Assembly (NCBI GenBank): GCA_002683405.1
Contig: NYTH01000052.1
Span: 1 to 64,000, forward strand
Reading direction: 5' to 3'
Length of the DNA: 64,000 bases
Source: Salinisphaeraceae bacterium
Lineage (GTDB): Bacteria > Pseudomonadota > Gammaproteobacteria > Nevskiales > Salinisphaeraceae
The notes beneath the pieces were generated by a model that saw only the letters and a program-made list of their open reading frames with translations, was not told the origin of the DNA and did not search any database. The translations under genes were made by a program, and so were the position numbers. Positions 36,059-43,858 of this stretch are shown here, in pieces (position 1 is the stretch's first letter; each line of letters starts with the position of its first letter).

Positions 36059-36526
36059 GTGCAATCAGAGCCCGTCACGCAAGGCCAGTGCCCCTGCGGC
36101 GAAACGCGCTTCACGCTCCGGGGTGGTCCGGTGCTACGCTTTCTGTGCCACTGCACCATCTGCCAGGCCTTCAACAACAGCGCCCAGGCCGATATCTGCG
36201 TGTACACCAACGGGCAGGTCCGCCTGCCGGACGATCACCCGGTCGATTTTCAGACCTACCGCCGACCGCCCGCCGTGGATCGCGGCAAGTGCCGGGCCTG
36301 CGGGCAGCCGGCGATCGAGTATTTTCGCCTGCCGCTACTTCCCGACATCGTCTTCGTGCCGAGCGCGAATCATCCCGATCCGGCCGCGCTGCCGGCGCCC
36401 GCCATGCGCATGTTCTACAACAGCCGCGTGGCCGACGCGGAAGACGATCTGCCTCGGCACGAGGGCTACTGGCCCAGCCAGCTCGCCTTCCTGCGTGGCT
36501 ACCTCGCGGGGCTGATCCGGCGCTAA
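36059..36526 (+). CDS. GFA-family (glutathione-dependent formaldehyde-activating-like) protein
   Basis: A 155-residue protein with the CENP-V/GFA zinc-binding pattern: CPCGETRF, LCHCTICQAFNNS and GKCRACGQPAIEYF. Despite the family name most members have no demonstrated formaldehyde activity. The GTG at 36059 is preferred: CCGGAG lies a few bases before it and the protein then begins at the family's usual position. It is adjacent to but not overlapping the minus-strand gene at 36554. Confidence 0.85.
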   Translation: MQSEPVTQGQCPCGETRFTLRGGPVLRFLCHCTICQAFNNSAQADICVYTNGQVRLPDDHPVDFQTYRRPPAVDRGKCRACGQPAIEYFRLPLLPDIVFVPSANHPDPAALPAPAMRMFYNSRVADAEDDLPRHEGYWPSQLAFLRGYLAGLIRR

Positions 36527-36553
36527 GCGCCGGACCCGCGTCGCCTCGTCACG

Positions 36554-36979
36554 TCAGCCGCGGCGGTCCTCGCCGGAACGGCGATCTTCGAAACCGAGCT
36601 CGGATGACGGACGATCCTCCAGCCGGCGCGGACCGCGGCGCCGCTCGAGCACCCGCTGGAATTCACAGCTGCAGTCCAGCGGCGCGGTGCATTTTGGCAG
36701 CGGCAGTTCCGGCTCTTCACCGGGCTCGAAACGCTGCGTCAGCGCCTTGCAGGCGGCGCCGCAGAACTGCTCCCCGGGCATGAGCGCCAGGATGGCGTGC
36801 CTGGGGCAGGCGGACCCCGAGCGCCATTGCACGACTTCGTCCAGCTCCTGCGCGCGCTCCTCGTCGGACTTGAAGCCAAGCGCGCGAATTTTCAGGGTAC
36901 GGTTCATCCTCAGATACAGGGCCATGCCGACCAGCATGACGAAAACAGCAACTTCAGCAATCACTCCAAACGTAGTCAT
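36554..36979 (-). CDS. Membrane-anchored Cys-rich hypothetical protein
   Basis: A 141-residue protein: one N-terminal transmembrane helix (VIAEVAVFVMLVGMALYL), then a soluble domain with several Cys residues (SACPRHAIL, EQFCGAACKALTQ, KCTAPLDCSCEF) and a strongly charged C-terminus rich in Arg/Asp/Glu (LERRRGPRRLEDRPSS). The Cys spacing suggests metal or disulfide, but I do not recognise the family. The ATG at 36979 starts the membrane helix; the open frame upstream is Pro-rich and unlikely to be coding. Confidence 0.65.
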   Translation of the reverse strand: MTTFGVIAEVAVFVMLVGMALYLRMNRTLKIRALGFKSDEERAQELDEVVQWRSGSACPRHAILALMPGEQFCGAACKALTQRFEPGEEPELPLPKCTAPLDCSCEFQRVLERRRGPRRLEDRPSSELGFEDRRSGEDRRG

Positions 36980-37367
36980 TTCATAAATCCCGACAACCGG
37001 TGCGCCTTTATTGAATAACCCATATGAGCTATTCAAGGCCGCGTTCCGGACAAGCGGTATAGGGGGGCTCCCCTGGTACATCCGGGCGACTGCCGGAATC
37101 GAGCGGGCCCCGGTTGAGGCCGCGGCCGCTGGCGCGGGTCGGTGGTAGCCCGGGGCCGGTGGCGTGGGTCGGGGCAGCTTGCCCAGTGAATTCAGTGATT
37201 TGAGCGGCCGGGCCGTCGCGCCGCAATGCATCGGTACACACCCTGTCAAAACTGACAGGGTGGTTTCGCGGCCGTCGAGATAGTCCTACGTAATTTCACC
37301 TATAGCGAAAATGTAATATTTGCCGAGCGGCTCTTTTTTCGGTCGCGTAAGCGCGTCGCCGCGCCAA
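36980..37367. other. Intergenic region with a 10-bp hairpin
   Basis: Contains the promoter region of the Cys-rich protein gene and the 3' flank of the receiver-BLUF gene. A perfect inverted repeat (CACCCTGTCA/TGACAGGGTG, 37239-37262, 4-nt loop) is the only distinct structure, followed on the plus strand by GTTTC. AT-rich bases at 37290-37325 lie just past the BLUF gene stop. No gene is seen. Confidence 0.5.
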
Positions 37368-38339
37368 TCAGACCGGGCTGGAGTCGGTTGTTGCGCTGCG
37401 CACGGGCGTCGCCACGGGCTCGCTCGCGGCGGCTGCTTCGGTGGGCTCCATGCTCTGTACCAGGGCCTGTGCGAACTGCCCGATGCCGCTTGCGCTGGGG
37501 GCCAGCGAACCGGTTTGCTCGCGTAGCCGCTCCATCCAGGCGGTCCAGAGGGCCGCCGAGCCTGCCCCGGCCGCGCGCAGATCGAAACGGCCCGTGCGCC
37601 ACACGTTGAACAGCCTTTCCGAGACGGCCTGGTCCATGATCAGCGTGAGCTGATCGTGCCGCGCGTCGGCGCGGATACGGCCCAGCAGATCGCCCGCCAC
37701 AGCGGGCGGCCCCTCGATGATCTGCAGAAAGAAATCGCCCGCCTGCGCCAGGTAGCCGGTAATGCCGAGCGTCGCGTTGCGATAGGCGAAGTCGGTAGAC
37801 ATATCCAGGCATTCGGCCAGATTCGGCGTCGTGGTGGCGCGACTGACATACAGCAGGCGCCGCAGCGCCTGGCGGCCCGGGTTGAGCGCAATGGGGCCGC
37901 TCGTCAATGCACCGAGCTGCGCCAGCAGGGCCCTGCCCTGGCCCAGGGTGGTCTGGCGTTCATCCACATGGCGGCGGATCAGCGCCCAGCGCGCGGCGCG
38001 CATGATCTGGCTTGCGCTGATGTCGTCCTTGCGCATGAAGTCGGTGGCGCCGGCGAGCAGGGCATTCTCGCCCAGGGTTTCCACGTCCTGCCCGGTGATG
38101 ACGATTACCGGCATGCGCCGACCCGTACGCCGCATCTGCCGCACGAAGTCCAGGCCGTTACGGCCGCAGAGCAGATAGTCCGAGAAGCAGATATCGAACG
38201 CCTGGCTGTCGACCAGTTCCAGCGCCTGCTCCGGCGTGCTGGCACGCGTAACGGCGAAGCCGGCCGGGCAGAATTTCCGGAAGAGCAGCGCGTCTTCGGC
38301 GTCGTCTTCCAGCAGCAGGACCCTGAGATTGAGGCTCAT
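37368..38339 (-). CDS. Response-regulator receiver fused to a BLUF blue-light domain
   Basis: A 323-residue protein. Residues 1-125 form a receiver domain with acidic pocket LLEDDAED, phospho-acceptor Asp in CFSDYLL, VITGQD and Lys in FMRKDD. Residues about 160-260 read as a BLUF flavin domain: LRRLLYVSRATT with the key Tyr, RNATLGITGYL with the Asn, DFFLQIIEGP with the Gln, then DARHDQL and a Trp in FNVWRTG, where the usual following Met is Thr. A variable Ala/Thr/Ser-rich tail follows. The protein could couple blue-light sensing to phosphorelay output. It overlaps the upstream regulator by 4 bp in a three-gene operon. Confidence 0.85.
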   Translation of the reverse strand: MSLNLRVLLLEDDAEDALLFRKFCPAGFAVTRASTPEQALELVDSQAFDICFSDYLLCGRNGLDFVRQMRRTGRRMPVIVITGQDVETLGENALLAGATDFMRKDDISASQIMRAARWALIRRHVDERQTTLGQGRALLAQLGALTSGPIALNPGRQALRRLLYVSRATTTPNLAECLDMSTDFAYRNATLGITGYLAQAGDFFLQIIEGPPAVAGDLLGRIRADARHDQLTLIMDQAVSERLFNVWRTGRFDLRAAGAGSAALWTAWMERLREQTGSLAPSASGIGQFAQALVQSMEPTEAAAASEPVATPVRSATTDSSPV

Positions 38340-38755
38340 GCGGTCGCCGCCCCGCCGGTCAGGCCGGCCGATTCAAGCATCAGCTCGATGGCCGCTCTCA
38401 TGTCCGCCAGGGATTCGGGCTTGGTGAGAAACAGCACGCCCTCCAGATGCGCAACCCAAGCGCGGTCCTCCCGCTCCACGGAGGTGGTGAACACGCAGGT
38501 GGGGATGGACTGAAGCCGCGGCTGGCGCTGCATGTGGCGCAGCACTTCCCGGCCGTCCATGCGGGGCATGTTCAGGTCGACAATGGCCAGCGAGGGCAGC
38601 GCGGTATCGGCGCAGTCGTCGAACCATTCCAGCATCTCGACGCCGTCACGCACGGCAGCCACGGCCAGGTCCGGCGCGAGCGCGCGCAGGGTGTGTCGAA
38701 TGAGAAAAAGATCGTCCGGATCATCCTCGGCAATGAGGAGCGAGGGCGGCGTCAT
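38336..38755 (-). CDS. Single-domain response regulator
   Basis: A 139-residue stand-alone receiver of the Rcp1-like type found with phytochrome-class kinases. It has the acidic pocket LLIAEDDPDD, phospho-acceptor Asp in AIVDLNMPRMDG, Thr/Ser in VFTTS and Lys in FLTKPE. It has no output domain and probably shuttles phosphate from the kinase. It overlaps the kinase gene upstream (ATGA at 38752-38755) and the receiver-BLUF gene downstream by 4 bp, which shows translational coupling of all three. Confidence 0.93.
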   Translation of the reverse strand: MTPPSLLIAEDDPDDLFLIRHTLRALAPDLAVAAVRDGVEMLEWFDDCADTALPSLAIVDLNMPRMDGREVLRHMQRQPRLQSIPTCVFTTSVEREDRAWVAHLEGVLFLTKPESLADMRAAIELMLESAGLTGGAATA

Positions 38756-40326
38756 ACCGGCTGCCCCGCGTCGGGCTGATGGGCGCGAGGCAGGCGCAGC
38801 TCGAAGCAGGCGCCGACGTCGCTGCCGCGGGCGGTGATGCTGCCGCCGTGACACTCGCAGATGCGCTTGCAGATGGACAGCCCCATACCGGCCCCCTCGA
38901 TCTGGTCGCGCGTATGCAGCCGCTGGAACACTTCGAATATTCGGTCGGCAAAACAGTTATCGAAGCCCATGCCGTTGTCCTGTACGCGGATGACGACGAG
39001 CGCCGTCTGGGTGCTGTGGACTTCGCTGATGTCGATGAACGGCGCCACGTCGCGCCGGGCATACTTGATCGCGTTTTCGATGAGGTTCTGGAACAGCTGG
39101 CGCATCTGCGCCATGTCCGCCTCGATCTGCGGCAGCGGGCCCGCGTGTACCCGAGCGCCGCTGTTCTGAATCTTGACCTGCAGGTCCGAGCAGGCATCGC
39201 TGACCGCGTGATTCAGCTCGCAGGGATCGAAGCTCCCGCCCTGCGAGGTAACGCGGTTGAGATTGAGCAGACTCGCCAGCAGCGCCTGCATCCTGTGCGT
39301 GGCCGAGGCAATGCTTCTGACGTAGCCCTCGCCTGCCTCGGACAGCGCACCGCGCTCCTCCTCGATGAGCAGGTCGCTGAACATCAATACCTTGCGCAGG
39401 GGTTCGCGCAGGTCGTGCGAGGCAATGTGTATGAAGCGCTCGAGTTCGCGATTGTTGTCGGTCAGCTCGGCCAGGCGCAGGTCGGCGGCGCGCCGCTCGC
39501 TGATATCGCGGGTGATTTTGGCGTAGCCGATGGGCTGGCCGCTTTCATCGCGAATCAGGTCGATGATGACGTGCGCCCAGAACTGGCTGCCGTCCTTGCG
39601 TACCCGCCAGCCGGTGGCCTCGTAACGACCTTCGCTCAGGGTGCGCGCCAGTGCGTTGCCGGGCATGCCGCGGTCGATGTCCTGGGGGCTGTGGAACAGC
39701 GAGAAATGCCGGCCCAGGACTTCCTCTTCGCGATAGCCCTTGAAGCGCTCTGCGCCGGCGTTCCAGCTGCTGATCTGGCCGTTCAGGTCCAGCATGTAGA
39801 TGGCATAGTCGGTGACGCCGGATACGAGCAGACGGAATCGCTGCTCGCTTTCGCGTAACGCCAGCTCCTGTTCGTAGGCCTTGCTGATGTCGCTCGTGAT
39901 CTTGGCAAAACCGATCAGCTCGTCCTGCTCGCCGCGAATGGCGTCGATGATGACGTGTGCGCGAAAGCGCGAACCATCCTTGCGCACACGCCAGGCCTTG
40001 TCCTCGAAGCGGCCGGTCGAGGCGGAAATATGCAGCGCTCGAGCCGGCCGGTCGATGGCCTGGTCCTCGGCTGGATAGAACCGCGAAAAGTGCTGGCCGA
40101 TGATTTCGTCTGCGGTATAGCCCTTGAGCCGCTGCGCGCCGCGGTTCCAGCTGCGCACGATGCCGGACGGGCTGAGCATGTAGATGGCGTAGTCGGTCAC
40201 GCCCTCCACCAGGCGGCGGTGCAGCGTGTCGGGATCGGCCAGCGACAGGTTGAAGTCGTCCTGCTGGTCGGCGCGTGCGGGTGCGGCCGGCGAGTTTGAC
40301 CCGTGTTCGATGACGGCCTGGTGCAT
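38752..40326 (-). CDS. PAS-PAS sensor histidine kinase
   Basis: A 524-residue cytosolic kinase. Two closely similar PAS domains (about 35-155 and 163-285) each contain the VTDYAIYML start and the WRVRKDGS core. The HisKA domain has phospho-acceptor His304 in IHIASHDLREPLRKV. The HATPase domain (about 400-515) has NLIENAIKYARR, DNGMGF and GAGMGLSICKRICECHGG. The paired PAS repeats suggest duplication. There is no membrane segment and no obvious LOV Cys motif, so the PAS ligands are unknown. It heads the operon with the response regulator and receiver-BLUF genes. Confidence 0.93.
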   Translation of the reverse strand: MHQAVIEHGSNSPAAPARADQQDDFNLSLADPDTLHRRLVEGVTDYAIYMLSPSGIVRSWNRGAQRLKGYTADEIIGQHFSRFYPAEDQAIDRPARALHISASTGRFEDKAWRVRKDGSRFRAHVIIDAIRGEQDELIGFAKITSDISKAYEQELALRESEQRFRLLVSGVTDYAIYMLDLNGQISSWNAGAERFKGYREEEVLGRHFSLFHSPQDIDRGMPGNALARTLSEGRYEATGWRVRKDGSQFWAHVIIDLIRDESGQPIGYAKITRDISERRAADLRLAELTDNNRELERFIHIASHDLREPLRKVLMFSDLLIEEERGALSEAGEGYVRSIASATHRMQALLASLLNLNRVTSQGGSFDPCELNHAVSDACSDLQVKIQNSGARVHAGPLPQIEADMAQMRQLFQNLIENAIKYARRDVAPFIDISEVHSTQTALVVIRVQDNGMGFDNCFADRIFEVFQRLHTRDQIEGAGMGLSICKRICECHGGSITARGSDVGACFELRLPRAHQPDAGQPV

Positions 40327-40789
40327 CGGTTCACCTTTCAGGTGAAGCGGAGAACCGGCGTCCCTGCCGGCCCCGCTTCAGGAGCAACTGGTGCAGCGTG
40401 GGGGCTGCTTCAGCAGGCTTAACGGCGCACGCGGATCAGGTTTTACTGATCCGTGCATCAAACAGACAAAATCTTTCGGATCGATAATGCAGGCCCGAGC
40501 AACGCGAGCCCGCGTAGCGGATGGCCTGCCCGCGACCGTCAGGGCGCGAGCGCATGGGCTGGACCTGCGCCGGCCAATGCGGCATTAAGAGGTGGCTGAA
40601 AAGCAGCCACCCTGGCTCTTTTCAGCGTCGCTGCGCGAAAACGCGGTTTTCACTTGCGCCCAAATCAGGCACTTGGCGTGCCTGTTTTTGGCGGTACGTC
40701 CTTGTGCCGTGCGGAAGCTGCCGAAATGCTTGGCATTTCAGCAGCCTCCTGAATCGCGAAAGGACTTCGCGTACCTGGTGAACTGCCTA
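40327..40789. other. Intergenic region occupied by nested repeat elements
   Basis: Between the PAS kinase gene and tspO, both on the minus strand. The part next to the kinase (40327-40431) should contain its promoter, but no clear boxes are visible. A hairpin CGGATCAG/CTGATCCG with a GTTTTA loop lies at 40432-40453. The remainder is the repeat element and its insertion, described separately. No gene is seen. Confidence 0.6.
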
Positions 40790-40793
40790 TTAG
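40453..40793. repeat. MITE-like element type 2, copy A, interrupted
   Basis: The left end (GTGCATCAAACAGACAAAAT) and a following block match the element at 48804 closely. The block holds TTTCGGATC, GATGGCCTGCCCGCGACCG and a partly degraded long hairpin. The match resumes at ATCGCGAAAGGACTTCGCG and the right end GTGAACTGCCTATTAG. The middle is split by about 165 extra bases. Imperfect terminal repeats of the TAGACA type are visible. The right end overlaps the tspO stop codon (40790-40792). Confidence 0.75.
40584..40751. repeat. Second palindromic element nested in the type 2 copy
   Basis: These bases are absent from the otherwise matching element at 48804. The insert has its own imperfect inverted ends (TTAAGAGGTGGCTGAAAAGC against the complement of the last 20 bases, which begin GGCATTTCAGCAG). 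Its central hairpin is CAGGCAC-TTGGC-GTGCCTG. A small hairpin (GGTGGCTG/CAGCCACC) sits at its left end. It has no coding capacity. Confidence 0.65.
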
Positions 40794-41317
40794 TACAGCG
40801 GCCCGCCAAGCAGGTCGGGGTTGGCCTGCCAGCAGGCCAGGCTGAGGGCGGCGGCGAAGCCGACCCAGCCCGCGTAGGGGAGCAGCAGCAGGCCGGAAAG
40901 CCGATTGCAGCGGAAGAATTGTCCTGTCGTGGCGCACACCAGCGCGAACAGGATCATGATTTCCACGAAGGCGAGCCCGCCCAGCCGCCATTCGAAGAAT
41001 AGCCAGGTCCACAGAGCGTTCAGGACAAGCTGCCCGCCGTACAGGCCCAGCGCCAGGCGCCGCGTCGCCAGAGAGCGAGTGATGCGCCACACGCGCCAGG
41101 CGGCTACGGCCATCATGAGATACAGCGCGCTCCAGACCGGGCCGAACAGCCAGGCGGGCGGCGACCAGACGGGGCGGTCCAGCTGGGCGTAGAAGCTGCC
41201 CGACGAGGCTGACGCCAGCGCCGCCGCGGCGGCCGCCACGCCGGTCACGGCCAGGCAGAGTCCCAGCGCCGTCAGGCTGCGGCGCAGGGGCAGGGTCGGC
41301 TGATCAGTCGCTGTCAT
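40790..41317 (-). CDS. tspO: TspO/MBR family protein
   Basis: A 175-residue five-helix membrane protein with the Trp-rich signatures of the family (RPVWSPPAWLFGPVWSALYLMM; LNALWTWLFFEWRLGG; LLLPYAGWVGFAAALS). TspO binds porphyrins and is linked to tetrapyrrole handling, light and oxidative stress. Its start overlaps the stop of the YghU-type GST gene (ATGA, 41314-41317), so the two are coupled. Its stop codon lies inside the terminal repeat of a neighbouring mobile element, so the last residues may have been altered by that insertion. Confidence 0.93.
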   Translation of the reverse strand: MTATDQPTLPLRRSLTALGLCLAVTGVAAAAAALASASSGSFYAQLDRPVWSPPAWLFGPVWSALYLMMAVAAWRVWRITRSLATRRLALGLYGGQLVLNALWTWLFFEWRLGGLAFVEIMILFALVCATTGQFFRCNRLSGLLLLPYAGWVGFAAALSLACWQANPDLLGGPLY

Positions 41318-42195
41318 TCACCGCCGTCCGGATTCAGCTTGTCCTGCGTTTTCAGGTCGAAATCGCTGGCGTCATGACGTTCATGCAGCTGGTCCTCCGG
41401 TTTGCCCCAGGCTCGATTGACCTTGCGTCCGCGGGCGGCGGCGGGGCGGGCGGCGATCTGGTCGGTCCATCGCTGCACGTTGGCGTATTCGTCCACCTGC
41501 AGGAATTCGCCGGCGTCGTACAGCAGTCCGCGGGCAAGCGCGCCGTACCAGGGCCAGATGGCCATGTCGGCAATGCTGTATTCGTCGCCGGCCATGTACT
41601 CGTGATCGGCGAGATGCCGGTCCAGGACATCAAGCTGCCGCTTGGTCTCCATGGCGAATCGGTTGATCGGATACTCCAGCTTTTCCGGCGCGTAGGAGTA
41701 AAAATGGCCGAAGCCGCCGCCCAGATACGGCGCGCTGCCCATCTGCCAGAACAGCCAGTTGAGCGCTTCGGTCCGCGCCGGTTGAGTGAAGGGCAGGAAA
41801 TCACCGAATTTCTCCGCCAGGTAGAGCAGGATCGCGCCGGATTCGAACACACGCAGGGGCGAGTCGACGCTGTGGTCCACCATGACCGGGATCTTCGAGT
41901 TCGGGTTGATCTGTACGTAGCCGCTGGAGAACTGGTCGCCTTTGGAGATATCGATGAGCCAGGCGTCGTATTCCGCGCCGCTGTGGCCCAGCGCGAGCAA
42001 CTCCTCGAGCATCACGGTGACCTTCACGCCGTTGGGTGTGCCCAGCGAATAAAGCTGCAGCGGATGTCGGCCGACCGGCAGTTCTGCCTCATGGGTCGGG
42101 CCGGCCACGGGCCGGTTCGTGCTGGCGAATTTGCCGCCGTTGTCCCTGTTCCAGGTCCATACCCGGGGCGGTGTGTAAGCGTCGTTCTGACTCAT
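41314..42195 (-). CDS. yghU: YghU-type glutathione S-transferase
   Basis: A 293-residue GST of the nu class (YghU). The N-terminal extension with PPRVWTWNRDNGGKFASTNRP is typical. The thioredoxin-like domain has PVGRHPLQLYSLGTPNGVKV and NPNSKIPVMVDH, and the helical domain has MGSAPYLGGGFGHFY. These enzymes show disulfide-bond reductase activity with glutathione. In E. coli yghU lies next to gss; here gss is about 28 kb away, and yghU is instead coupled to tspO. The ATG at 42195 fits the family start. Confidence 0.93.
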   Translation of the reverse strand: MSQNDAYTPPRVWTWNRDNGGKFASTNRPVAGPTHEAELPVGRHPLQLYSLGTPNGVKVTVMLEELLALGHSGAEYDAWLIDISKGDQFSSGYVQINPNSKIPVMVDHSVDSPLRVFESGAILLYLAEKFGDFLPFTQPARTEALNWLFWQMGSAPYLGGGFGHFYSYAPEKLEYPINRFAMETKRQLDVLDRHLADHEYMAGDEYSIADMAIWPWYGALARGLLYDAGEFLQVDEYANVQRWTDQIAARPAAARGRKVNRAWGKPEDQLHERHDASDFDLKTQDKLNPDGGE

Positions 42196-42482
42196 GCAAT
42201 GCTTTTCCTTGCCGGCGGAAATGAATTGGCGGGCGGTGGTGGATGCCGCCATCGTCGAGTTTCAATGTCCCCATTTTCGCACGCCCTCTTGGTGCACTGC
42301 GCTACAACAAGGCAGCCGCGCACACGGTTGGCCAGAACAGGTCAGCCATTCTCCGCAAAAATCCCCGTATCTACGTTGAAATGCCTGATTAATCGGGCGT
42401 TTGGAAGTTGGCCTGGTCCTTGCAGCACCCAATACCTCAAGTCTTTGTGACCACCTCCAACAAACATGGGAGTTATGTTGTG

Positions 42483-43028
42483 ATGAAACAGACAAGAAAG
42501 CTGACCACCGCCTCCGCACTGGCACTGACGCTGGGCGCGAGCGTGGCGCTGCCGGCCCAGGCAGCCGATCCGGCCGCCTACCTGGTCAGTTCGGTGACCG
42601 GCACCAGCGAATTCCTGGCCGCATCCATGAATGGCACAGCCGAGTTTCTGGCGGCCGACCTGACCGGCACCGTGGACTATCTGGCCGGCGGCGTGACCGC
42701 GACCGGTGATTTCATCGCGGCGGATATTGAAGCCGCCGAGGCGCTGCTGGCCGGCGAGAAGACCCCCGAGGAATATCTGATTGGCGGGATCGAAGGCACC
42801 TCCGATTTCATTCAGTCGGACCTTGAGGGCGGCAGCGTCTTCATTACCGACGGCATCAGCGCCACGACGGATTTCCTGGTGGCGGATATCGAAGCCACCA
42901 CCGCCTTCCTGATCGCCGACATCGAAGCTGCGCTGGCGCAGCTGCCGGCCACCCCGGGGCTGCCGGCTGCGCCGGGATTGCCTGCGCTGCCCACCTTGCC
43001 GGCCGTACCGACGCTGCCCGGACTCTGA
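42483..43028 (+). CDS. Exported protein with 11-residue amphipathic repeats
   Basis: A 181-residue protein with a Sec signal peptide ending in LPAQAADP (cleavage near residue 27). The mature part is built of about ten consecutive 11-residue units such as GTSEFLAASMN, GTAEFLAADLT, GTVDYLAGGVT, ATGDFIAADIE, GTSDFIQSDLE, ATTDFLVADIE and ATTAFLIADIE. It ends in a Pro-rich tail (GLPAAPGLPALPTLPAVPTL). Hendecad repeats with hydrophobic positions at fixed spacing form long amphipathic helices that bind membranes or lipid/polymer surfaces, as in synucleins and LEA-like proteins. The function is unknown. The ATG at 42483 follows GGGAG. A strong terminator follows, so it is monocistronic. Confidence 0.82.
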   Translation: MKQTRKLTTASALALTLGASVALPAQAADPAAYLVSSVTGTSEFLAASMNGTAEFLAADLTGTVDYLAGGVTATGDFIAADIEAAEALLAGEKTPEEYLIGGIEGTSDFIQSDLEGGSVFITDGISATTDFLVADIEATTAFLIADIEAALAQLPATPGLPAAPGLPALPTLPAVPTLPGL

Positions 43029-43060
43029 TCTCCTCCGCAAAGCCTTCATCAGGGCTCTTC

Positions 43061-43087
43061 GCGCCGCCTCGTGCGGCGCTTTTTTTT
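43061..43087 (+). terminator. Intrinsic terminator after the repeat protein gene
   Basis: GCGCCGC (43061-43067) and GCGGCGC (43073-43079) form a 7-bp stem with a CTCGT loop, followed by eight T residues. Confidence 0.9.
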
Positions 43088-43099
43088 GCCTGAAAGGAA

Positions 43100-43771
43100 C
43101 TAGAGCAGATCGGCGAGCTTGCGCCGCAGTTCCGCCATCTCCGATTCGAGCTGCGCCACACGGTTTTCCAGAGATGCCGTGGCCGGCTGCGGCGATGCGG
43201 GCGAATCGGCGGGCTCGGCAGCGGGCGCGATCTCGGCCGGGGATTCGGATCCCCCGGCCACGGCGCCGCAGAGCTGGTGCATGTATTCGTTGTCGCGCCG
43301 GCCGGCCCGGCGGGGCAGGCGCCGTACCAGGGCCTCGGCATCGCCGCTGGCCAGCGACTGCAGCGCGGTCATTACGTCTTCAACCTCACTGAATTCATGC
43401 AGCCGGCCGCTACGGGCCTTGAGTTCGCCGGGGGTCTGCGGCCCGCGCAGCAGCAGCAGGCACAGTACGGCAAATTCGGCCGGCTGGAGCTGCAGGTCGC
43501 CAAAGGTCGTGTTGCACAGTCCCTGCCGGTATTTCTCGGTGCCGCTGCGGTAATTCTCGTCGATGCGCAGCAGGCTCTTTTCCTTCAGGCTGCGCGTGGC
43601 GCGCTGCACTTCACCCTGACCCAGGTTCATGACCGGCTCGCGCGACGACTTCTGGTTGCAGGCGTTGGTCAGTGCATTGAGCGTCATCGGGTACTGGTCG
43701 GGTGTGACGACCGATTTCTCCATGAGACAGCCGATGACGCGGGCTTCGACGGCAGACAGTTCGGGGAGCAT
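43100..43771 (-). CDS. yceH: YceH family protein (DUF480)
   Basis: A 223-residue protein matching YceH: LSAVEARVIGCLMEKSVVTPDQYPMTLNALTNACNQKSSR (given here as adjoining blocks) at the N-terminus and LLLLRGPQTPGELKARSGRL in the second winged-helix domain. It has a C-terminal coiled coil (LENRVAQLESEMAELRRKL). Between them is a Pro/Ala-rich spacer. The tandem winged-helix fold suggests DNA binding, but the role is not defined. It is monocistronic on the minus strand. Confidence 0.93.
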   Translation of the reverse strand: MLPELSAVEARVIGCLMEKSVVTPDQYPMTLNALTNACNQKSSREPVMNLGQGEVQRATRSLKEKSLLRIDENYRSGTEKYRQGLCNTTFGDLQLQPAEFAVLCLLLLRGPQTPGELKARSGRLHEFSEVEDVMTALQSLASGDAEALVRRLPRRAGRRDNEYMHQLCGAVAGGSESPAEIAPAAEPADSPASPQPATASLENRVAQLESEMAELRRKLADLL

Positions 43772-43858
43772 GCGGGGGAGGTCTCCGGGCAGAAACGAGA
43801 ATCATTGGACCGTGGACAGCGGCGGCCGGTTCCGGGCCCGCGCCGTCGCGTCGCAGCG

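Noticed and set aside
37239-37262. Hairpin considered as terminator of the receiver-BLUF gene
   Set aside because: It lies over 100 nt past the stop and has no T-tract on that strand; left as an unexplained inverted repeat.
40584-40751. Possible transposase remnant in the inserted segment
   Set aside because: No protein similarity is visible in any frame; better explained as a non-coding palindromic element.
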